DNA from: Polymyxa betae
Taxonomy: Eukaryota > Endomyxa > Phytomyxea > Plasmodiophorida > Plasmodiophoridae
Assembly: GCA_003693705.1 (NCBI GenBank)
Contig: RBZT01000853.1
Coordinates: forward strand, 1-64,000
DNA length: 64,000 nucleotides
Direction: 5' to 3'
The translations under genes were made by a program, and so were the position numbers. The notes below the pieces were generated by a model that made no database searches, was not told where the DNA came from, and worked only from the letters and a program-made list of their open reading frames with translations. Shown here one piece after another: positions 56,901 through 64,000 of the stretch. Numbering within the stretch: the first letter of the stretch is position 1; every line of letters starts with the position of its first letter.

Positions 56901-59369
56901 TCCGATTTCCTCAAACGTGGCATTGTCGAATATCTTGACGTTAACGAGGAGAATAACAGTTTCATTGCATTGAATGAGACGGAGATTAGACCAGAAGTTA
57001 CTCATGTTGAAATCGATCCCATGACGATTCTTGGTGTTGCTGCAGGTTCGTCCATCAGTTTTTTTTGTTGTTTTTCAACGGCTTTTGATCTGCGAACCAT
57101 CGATTTTATGCTCTGTTTAACAAAGATCTCGTTAGGTCTGATTCCATATCCACATCATAATCAGAGTCCTCGTAACACTTACCAATCAATCATGGTCGGT
57201 TTCTATCAATTGTTGCCTATCAAATCTGATTGGGTTTGGTGTTAGGGTAAGCAAGCTATTGGTGCAATCTCATACAATCAATATCTTCGTATTGATACTC
57301 TCCTGTATCTTCTGGTTTATCCTCAAAGACCTCTCTGTAAAACGCGCTCCATTGAGCTCACCGGGTAAATTTCCATTATTTGATCGTTGCTTGCTTCAAA
57401 ATCTTCGTTTAGTCAAATTTGCTCTTTGATATCTGTTTGATTCATTTCTGGATATTTCCGGGTTTCTCTCAATATTGCTTTATTCGAGTTTGCTTCTAAG
57501 CAATCGCTTTATCAGGTATGAAAATCTTCCAGCCGGTCATAATGCCACGGTTGCAGTTATGTCGTATTCCGGTTACGATGTTGAGGATGCCATCGTCCTG
57601 AACAAGGTCAAAATGCTTAACAATTATCGAATATCATTCGATTTGATGCTTCGTTCAGGCATCACTGGATCGCGGCTTCGGTAGATGTATGGTGTTCAGG
57701 AAATACGAGACCATGATGAAGAGGTATTCATGTTTCCCGATTCTGCCGCATTGTTCAGTTTTGTGCTCGCTAAAACATTCTACCAATCGATCGCATCTTT
57801 CCCTTTAACGCCGATGTTGAACGTTTCAAATCATCTGCCGTCGTTTAACTTCTCAATCAAGTTGTTTTGTCTCTTTGTCATTCATGGCCTTTTAGGTATC
57901 CAAATGGAACCACAGATCGTATTGTTGGCCCTCCCGACCATCTCGTATCTCCGAGAGATGACAAATTCCACGCCCTTGATAAGGACGGGATCTGTCATGT
58001 TGGTTCCAGAGTCTGCTAATTGGTCAAAACGCTTTTTGTATTGCTGATCGGGTCTCCATCGCGCAGGTACTGGCCCGCGACACGCTTGTCAATAAACAGT
58101 CGCCGATCAATATGATGGATCCCACGAATCGTCCCGACTCTCTGACTGATGCTCAATATCAGGTCGAACCGTTATTCAGAGGGTTTTTGCATCATTCTAA
58201 ACGAAGCTGCTTTTAGAATTCACCTCTGACATTTAGCGGTCCTGGTATAACCGCTGTTGATCAAGTCTGTCTCACATCGAACGAGAGCGATCACTTCCTC
58301 ATCAAAGTCCTGATGCGTTCGACACGTCGCCCGGAATTAGGTCAGCCAAATTCACTCTCAAACCGAACTCGCTTTCAACTTATGACTTAGGTGATAAGTT
58401 CTCATCTCGACATGGTCAGAAGGGTGTTTGTGGTGTCATCGTCCGTCAGGAAGATCTTCCATTTAGTGAACGTGGTATATGTCCTGATATTATCATGAAT
58501 CCACACGGTTTGCAATGATTGGTTGCTCTCCTTCTTCTTCATTCATTGGTGGTCGTTAGGTTTCCCAAGTCGTATGACTGTTGGTAAAATGATCGAGCTA
58601 ATGGCCGGCAAAGCCGGCGTCATGACTGGTGACTTCAAATACGGGACAGCTTTTGGTGGTGATAAAGTCAAAGATCTGTCTGAGATTCTGGTCAAATGCG
58701 GGTTCAATTATCATGGTCGTGATATTCTGACATCTGGTATCACTGGAGAGACCATGAATGTTTATATTTACATGGGACCTATCTACTATCAGAAGCTGAA
58801 ACACATGGTACGATTTTCATTATTGAAATTCAACTTTCTTTTCAAAAGTTGTTGGCAGCAAGTTGTTTACTTTTTCATTGTTAACTGAACGGCTTTGAAG
58901 GTTATGGATAAGATTCATGCACGTGCTCGGGGACCAAGAGCAGGTCTTACTCGTCAACCAACCGAAGGTCGATCAAGGGAAGGTGGTCTTCGTCTGGGTG
59001 AAATGGAACGTGATTGTCTTATCGGATATGGTGCATCGATGCTGTTGCAAGAGGTCGGTTGTTTCTATTCTTCGTTCACACCCGGGCTTGACGTGCTCCC
59101 ACAGCGTCTGATGTTATCGTCAGATAAATTCACGGTTCATGTCTGCCAAGAATGTGGGTTAATTGGATATAGAGATAAATCTGGCAATATTCATTGTCCT
59201 CATTGCAGATCCGGGGACCAGGTTGGCGCTCTCCACCAATGGGTAGATTGTCTTGTTGACATGTCTGTCACAGGTAGTAATGCTACAGATTCCATACGCC
59301 TGCAAGCTGCTTTTCCAAGAATTACAAGCCATGAATATCATTCCAAAGCTTCAACTTGAAAACTTGTGA
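53914..59369 (+). CDS. POLR3B: RNA polymerase III second-largest subunit RPC2 (POLR3B)
   Basis: Catalytic-core subunit of the polymerase that makes tRNA and 5S RNA. Early landmarks: [52 protein letters not shown] and [20 protein letters not shown]. Then [40 protein letters not shown] and [20 protein letters not shown]. Later parts are [35 protein letters not shown] and [38 protein letters not shown] and [20 protein letters not shown] lead to the C-terminal zinc ribbon ([13 protein letters not shown]). The best match is RPC2, not RPB2 or RPA2. More than fifteen introns of ~40-100 bases interrupt it. The last one moves the true stop to 59,369, ending [20 protein letters not shown]. It looks intact. 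Confidence 0.95.
55933..56025 (+). other. Intron of RPC2 carrying telomere-like repeats (region)
   Basis: Between GVTQ and VLTRLSF the intron begins GTCATTAGGG at 55,975 and ends TTATTCCCAG near 56,023. It contains AACCCTAAACCCTAAC at 55,987-56,002, about two units of TTTAGGG on the opposite strand. Confidence 0.7.
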
Positions 59370-59551
59370 AAATGTCATTTCTTTCTGGCCCAATGATCGT
59401 TCGATTTATGCAAGCTTTTTATGTCAATAGGCCTATTTTTCAAGACTAAAATAATGATTGGGAACCGAAGATATTTACAATGAGTGTTGCTTTTATTTTA
59501 ATGGTTTGTTTGCGGTATGCTTCAACTAAGCATTGATAACCAGTTTGTTGC

Positions 59552-59971
59552 TCAATCGATACGGATGAGGTTGGCGTTCTCTCTCCTCTCGAGTTTAGGA
59601 ATATCAATCTTTAAGATGCCATTATCGAACTTGGCGCTGATATTAGCGGAATCGACATCTTTTGGCAGGCGAATTTGTCGGGAATAGTGGCCATATGTTC
59701 GCTCCGAGAAATGAACATGTTCGTCAGACCCAGTCTGCTCTTCTTTATGTTCAGCAGATACCATCAGGACACCGTTTTCGAAGCTAATCTTCATTTCCTC
59801 TTTCTTAATTCCCGGTGCTTCAACAATCAGCTCATATTCTTTGGGACGCTCCTTCAGCTCCATCTTCATGCTGGGGGATGTAGTCGTGCCTTGGACGGCC
59901 CTTTTCCTGGAATCATTCCCGAACAGTTGTCGGTCCAGTTCACGATGGAAGTCGAACAGAGATAGTGACAT
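59552..59971 (-). CDS. Small heat shock protein, Hsp20 family (copy A)
   Basis: An ATP-independent chaperone that holds unfolding proteins. One exon of 139 residues. It starts MSLSLFDFHRELDRQLFGND. The alpha-crystallin domain spans about residues 38-135: YELIVEAPGIKKEEMKISFE, NGVLMVSAEHKEEQTGSDEH and YGHYSRQIRLPKDVD. NISAKFDNGILKIDIPK follows, with the GILKI strand. A short I-x-I-like end, LIRID, follows. It is ~80% similar to the divergent copy B. Lack of introns is typical of heat-shock genes. A heat-shock element lies ~80 bases upstream. Confidence 0.95.
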   Translation of the reverse strand: MSLSLFDFHRELDRQLFGNDSRKRAVQGTTTSPSMKMELKERPKEYELIVEAPGIKKEEMKISFENGVLMVSAEHKEEQTGSDEHVHFSERTYGHYSRQIRLPKDVDSANISAKFDNGILKIDIPKLERRENANLIRID

Positions 59972-60314
59972 TTTGTTGAACGATCAAATTTGTATCTGAT
60001 CAAATGATGTGATGTGATCGCTGCTTAAATTCTTGCCTGCTCCATGCTCGGAACCTTCTTAGATACTTCCGCAGAACATTCCGCTACGACAACCTTGACA
60101 TAAGAATCATCCGGTCGCCTACTGTCATGCTAGGGTTTTCTGACTGATGTTAGGGTTTCTTGACTGAGGTCAGAATGTTCTGTTGTTTCTAAGATACTTT
60201 ACATGACAGAGTTGATTGTCTGGAATCTCATTAAGATGACGCATGACAGGATTTAAGCGCGAATCGTATCTCGGTTTCAGCCAGATTTCAAATACATCGA
60301 TTAACAATCAAATG
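59972..60314. promoter_or_regulatory. Bidirectional heat-shock promoter between two Hsp20 genes
   Basis: Contains GAAccTTCttAGA (60,051-60,063) and GAAcaTTC (60,074-60,081) near copy A. On copy B's side are GAAtgTTC (60,073+100, i.e. 60,173-60,180) and TTCtaAGA (60,187-60,194). These fit the nGAAnnTTCn heat-shock element. Between them a 20-base motif occurs twice (60,129-60,148 and 60,149-60,168, 16 of 20 identical), each with TAGGGTTT, a reversed telo-box. Confidence 0.7.
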
Positions 60315-60728
60315 TCACTTTCATTGTTTGACTTCCACCGTGATTTGGACCGACAGCTGTTCGGCAATGACGTTTGGGCGAGAGCCGCTCAAGGCACTAC
60401 ATCGCCCTGTATGAAGATGGAACTCAAGGAACGCCCCAAGGGATACGAATTAGTCGTTGAAGCTCCTGGAGTTAAGAAGGAAGAAATGCAGATCAGCTTC
60501 GAGAATGGCGTTCTGATGGTATCTGCTGAACACAAAGAAGAGAAGACTGGCTCAGACGAACGTGTTCATTTCTCAGAGCGAACCTATGGTCACTACTCTC
60601 GGCAGATTCGTCTTCCAAAGAACGTTGACGCATCGAACATCAGTGCCAAATATGAGAATGGTGTCCTCAAAGTTGAAATCCCCAAAACTGAAAAAAATCC
60701 CAGTGCTAATTTGATCAAAATCCAGTAA
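60315..60728 (+). CDS. Small heat shock protein, Hsp20 family (copy B)
   Basis: 137 residues, one exon. Starts MSLSLFDFHRDLDRQLFGND. The alpha-crystallin domain is KGYELVVEAPGVKKEEMQIS, NGVLMVSAEHKEEKTGSDER, TYGHYSRQIRLPKNVD and YENGVLKVEIPK, ending NLIKIQ. An upstream in-frame ATG at 60,243 would add 24 residues. The start at 60,315 is preferred because it aligns exactly with copy A. The two copies differ mainly after residue 20 and at the C-terminus. They arose by inverted duplication and probably share heat-inducible control from the spacer. Confidence 0.95.
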   Translation, partial: SLSLFDFHRDLDRQLFGNDVWARAAQGTTSPCMKMELKERPKGYELVVEAPGVKKEEMQISFENGVLMVSAEHKEEKTGSDERVHFSERTYGHYSRQIRLPKNVDASNISAKYENGVLKVEIPKTEKNPSANLIKIQ

Positions 60729-61371
60729 ATGACATCTAATAATAATACAAAATTAACTTAAACCTTTTTCAATACAAAAATTGGAACTTCAAAAGTAGAT
60801 CAGACAGACTTGGTTTGAGTTCAGTTCAGCAAACTGTACAGGTAGTCAATTAACGAGCGGGGGTCGCCTCAAACCTAAAACCGTTCTGGATGTGACGTTA
60901 ATTCACAAAAAAATCAGTCCTTGCATGATTTCTGATTCCTGCGGTTAATGTCTGATCTGAAGAGGTTACGACTCTCCCTAATATCAAAAAAAGCAATAGC
61001 AGCGACATTAGATGGTGACAGATCGGGGTAATAGTACTTATTGCTGGAAGGGTAAACTTGCAATGTTGAAAGTGCAGATGATTAGTTTATTGAAATGCAT
61101 AATTTCCAAGATATCACAATTGCATAGTATCAGGCGAAATCTCTCAACCCTCGAAGTCAAGCAGGCGCTCTTGGTAAAATGTAACGTTATTTTGCCGTTT
61201 CTTCCGCTTCAGTCTTTATAGTCTGTGATTACGAATATGACACAGGCACCGAGGCACGAGCCTGCAGAAGCAGCAATCGGCGGTATGGCGCGGTTTCTGC
61301 CAAGCAGGGCCAGGATAACGGCACGCGTCCTGGGCGTGCTGTAATGTCACCATTGCTGGAAGGTGCGGCCA
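60729..61371. other. Intergenic, no gene recognised
   Basis: A/T-rich on the left and more GC-rich towards the next start. A 69-codon frame at 61,012-61,221 has no protein-like signature and is not called. The right end should hold the promoter of the mucin-like gene. Confidence 0.3.
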
Positions 61372-64000
61372 ATGATGAAGGCTTGGATTCTGCTGTCGCT
61401 GTGTGCGCTTGGCATAGCGTTGCAATATCCGGCGACCTTCACGTTAGTCAATTTGAATGGCAAGATCGACGATTTGGACAAGAAACGACGCAGCGTTTTG
61501 ACCGGGCTCGGATCGTTAAGTGATTGTGCAGATGCTTGTACTGCAGATTCTTCTTGTCAATCTGTAATGTGGCTTACGAATAGCTCACTCTGTCATACAT
61601 TCTCGCTCCGGCCGTGTCAAGTCGATACCGATTTCGGTACCGATTCAGGAGTGATCCTGGAAAAAAGCTCAGACGTCTCTATTGCCCAAAATTTCGTCCC
61701 ATTTCAAGCCGTCTCTTGCGGTAATGATTGATTCATGTTTGTGTCTCTATGTCACATCGTCGTCTTACTGAAGGTTTCCAGGTCAATATTATGGACATAT
61801 GGTCAATTCGTATACTGATCAAGTGACGTTCACGAACAAAATCATCGATCAGGCCACGATCAGTCAAATAAATGCACTCACAACAAAATGCAAAAATCAT
61901 TGTACAAAGTAAGGTTGCTGGGTGTCAGTAATTTTACACTTACTTAGCACAGCAGTGCCTCCTGCTCCTCCTACACTTTTGTTGTGAAGGTCACAAGCAT
62001 TAGTACTATTGATGTCGAATGCTCGACATTTTATGACTCTATTTATACCCTTGGTTCTGGCCATGGGGTTTTTTCTAAATCAGCTAGCGATTGTGGTCTC
62101 TCTGCCACAACTTATGGTATCATTGGTGATGCCATATCAAGAGTCAATTGTGGCGTACAGCAGCGGACGTCACCTGTAATTACGACTTTGGCTCCTACGT
62201 TCCAATCCCCTACCAGCTCTGTAGCAATATTTCAGCCCATCTCAATATCTAGCACATCAGCTCCAACTGCAGCGCCTCCTGCCGCTGCTTCTACAGCTCC
62301 TTCATCTGAAGCACAAAAACTGCCTGCTGCTTTAGCTTCTAGTTCGTCCGCAGCTCCGACTGTGGCTCCCTCAGACACTGCTCTCGCTAGTTCTTCCATA
62401 ACAACCCTGCCTCCTTCTACATCGGTTGCTTTCGCTTCATCAACTCCTATGACACATTTTTCGACGGCAACTTCACCAAAGGGGACAGCAAAGGCCCCGG
62501 CAGCGGCGTCCTCTGCATCTGTTGCACGCTCGCTGTCAACTGCGCCGCCAAGTAATACTTTCTGGGCAGCCACCTCCACGTTAACAACATCTCCTATCAC
62601 TTCTTTGCCGTTTCCGTCATTGAAAGAGACCACAAAACTCTCGCCTTCTACGGTCTCGGAGTCAGTGGCTCCTTCTACAAGTGCTTTGGCGATTGCGTTT
62701 TGGCTGGCGACTACAGCAACTTCCAATCCTACTTCTTCTGCTGGTGTGACTCGTTCTTCAACCTTTACGTCGCCGAAGAAGAGCACGATTGCCCCGGCTG
62801 CTGCTGCTTTGAAAACAACGGTGCCCCCTGCAAGTTCTTGGGTGGCTACTTCTCTGCAGATGCCTGCAGCAGCTTTCAGTGCCAAACCTTCAACACCCGC
62901 TACTGGCCTGCTGACCCAAACGTCTCCGAAGCCGAGTGTCCCGGCAGCAACTTTTTTGTTAACAACAATGCCTGGTTCAAGTTTTTCGACGTCTCCGCTG
63001 ATGACTACAAGCGTCTCACCACCCGCTACTCATTCTTCGACCACAACGTCAAAAATGAGTACTACAACGCCACCAGCTGTCACTTCTTCGGTGGCTGGAA
63101 GTTCGTCGGCGATTTCGTCTCCGTTGGTGACTACAACTGCTCATAGTGCCACTTCATCAGCACCGTCTGCCCAGTCCTTGGCCACGACGTCACCAAATGA
63201 GAGTTCAACCGCTCCTGGTGCGACTTCCTCGGTGACAACAGCTCCATCAACAAGTTCATCCTCGACTTCGTCTCCACTTGCTACCACCGCCGCTCCCAGT
63301 ATCACTTCTTCAGCATTCACTAGTCGTTTTTCTACCTCGGAGTCACCGATGGAGAGTACGATGGCCCCGACGGCCACCTCGTCTGTAACAACGAATCCAT
63401 TTTCAAGTTTATCCTCGACTTCGTCTCCGCTGGCGACCACATCCGCTCTCACTGTCACTTCTTTAGCACCAACTAGTCGTTTTTCGACTTCGGCGTCTCC
63501 GAAGGACAGTACGACGTCCCCGGCTACCACCTCGTTGGTGAAAACGAGTTCGTCCTCGACTTCGTCTCCGCTGGCGACCACATCCGCTCCCACTGTCACT
63601 TCTTCAGCACCAACTAGTGGCTCTTCGACCTCGGCGTCACCGAAGGAAAGTACGACTGCCCCGGTTGCCACCTCGTCTGTGACAACGGCTCCATCCTCAA
63701 GTTTATCCTCGACTTCGTCTCCGCTGGCGACCACATCCGCTCCCACTGTCACTTCTTTAGCACCCACTAGTGGTTCTTCGACCTCGGCATTACCGAAGGA
63801 AAGTACGACTGCCCCGGTTGCCACCTCGTCTGTGACAACGGCTCCATCCTCAAGTTTATCCTCGAATTCGTCTCCGCTGGCGACCACATCCGCTCCCACT
63901 GTCACTTCTTTAGCACCCACTAGTGGTTCTTCGACCTCGGCATTACCGAAGGACAGTACGACATCCTCGGCTACCACCTCGTTGGTGAAAACGAGTTCGT
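61372..64000 (+). CDS. Secreted mucin-like Ser/Thr-rich protein, 3' end outside window
   Basis: Starts with a signal peptide (MMKAWILLSLCALGIALQYP). A Cys-containing domain resembling a PAN/apple module follows (SDCADACTADSSCQSVMWLT, LCHTFSLRPC). Exons 61372-61720 and 61782-61908 join to a third exon at 61,953 (or 61,956: the acceptor is CAGCAG, two usable sites). More cysteines follow (KCKNHC, VECSTFYDSIYTLGSG). From about 62,160 to the window edge the frame stays open. It is almost only Ser, Thr, Ala, Pro and Val, ideal for O-glycosylation, and passes into exact 51-residue repeats. This is the expected layout of a cell-surface or matrix mucin. The C-terminus, and any anchor, lie to the right. 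Confidence 0.75.
63115..64000 (+). repeat. 153-bp tandem repeats (51 codons), continuing past window
   Basis: The phrase tcgtctccgctggcgacc recurs at 63,421, 63,562, 63,715 and 63,868, with an earlier variant at 63,268. Spacings are 153, 141, 153 and 153 bases. All are multiples of three, so the mucin frame is kept. The last two units are nearly identical; those to the left are progressively diverged. The 141-base unit lacks four codons. Confidence 0.9.

Noticed and set aside
62700-63146. Plus-strand 148-codon frame rich in Phe, Tyr, Asn and Cys that looks like a compact domain
   Set aside because: It is the mucin sequence read in a shifted frame. Thr and Ser codons in ACA/ACT/TCT runs give Asn, Tyr and Phe when shifted. 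It has no start context or splice support.
62232-63977. Long minus-strand open frames (217 and 278 codons) with a regular Val/Glu/Asp-rich repeat
   Set aside because: They are the antisense of the Ser/Thr mucin repeats. The plus strand has a signal peptide, splice sites and a continuous frame, while the minus frames have none. Repeats without stop codons keep several frames open by chance.
1-64000. tRNA, rRNA or CRISPR features
   Set aside because: I looked for B-box-like GGTTCGAATCC with a matching A-box, rRNA cores and spaced short repeats, and saw none that hold up. A covariance-model scan would be needed to exclude small RNAs.

Overview
The window is nuclear DNA of a unicellular eukaryote. 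Most protein genes are split by short GT-AG introns of about 41 to 100 bases, and coding frames become continuous only after these are removed. The standard genetic code is used: TAA, TAG and TGA all end clear genes. GC content is moderate and genes are dense on both strands. An outer-dynein-arm docking-complex-like coiled coil suggests a flagellated organism. GnT-I shows that it makes complex N-glycans. AAACCCTA telo-boxes near several starts suggest a TTTAGGG-type telomere. I cannot name the lineage from this alone. A flagellated protist (for example stramenopile or rhizarian) fits better than a fungus or animal.

Layout. 1-1,870: a damaged PIF/Harbinger DNA transposon (transposase plus Myb/SANT-like partner) and a C-depleted tract. 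2,183-9,004: cytochrome c, a Cys-rich membrane-tail protein, a tetraspan-type protein, the proteasome assembly factor UMP1/POMP, a bZIP factor and an unknown multi-exon gene. 9,035-17,249: a very long secreted protein of PA14 and filamin-type Ig repeats, then a polytopic membrane protein. 17,826-25,561: small genes, class I fructose-bisphosphate aldolase, a GT13 N-acetylglucosaminyltransferase with an unusual Cys-rich tail, and a rolling-stone/AIG1-like membrane protein. 25,850-29,137: RanBP1, a PXMP4/PMP24-like peroxisomal protein, 60S uL13 and a four-helix membrane protein. 29,370-32,400: a poorly resolved gene and a DDE transposase remnant. 32,850-46,000: exportin CSE1, a zinc-finger/SAM protein, ribosome-biogenesis factor BOP1/Erb1, IST1 (ESCRT-III) and two Coa1/Tim21-like genes. 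46,021-53,708: a Na+/H+ exchanger, a type I membrane protein candidate and the dynein-docking-like coiled coil. 53,914-60,728: RNA polymerase III subunit RPC2 and a head-to-head pair of Hsp20 genes. 61,372 to the right edge: a secreted mucin-like protein with 153-bp repeats, cut by the window end.

There are no operons. Neighbours are mostly unrelated housekeeping genes packed tail-to-tail or head-to-head with little space. Thematic links are nuclear transport (RanBP1 and CSE1 both work on the Ran cycle), ribosome and tRNA/5S production (uL13, BOP1, RPC2), and the cell surface (PA14-filamin protein, mucin, GT13). I saw no tRNA, rRNA or CRISPR array.
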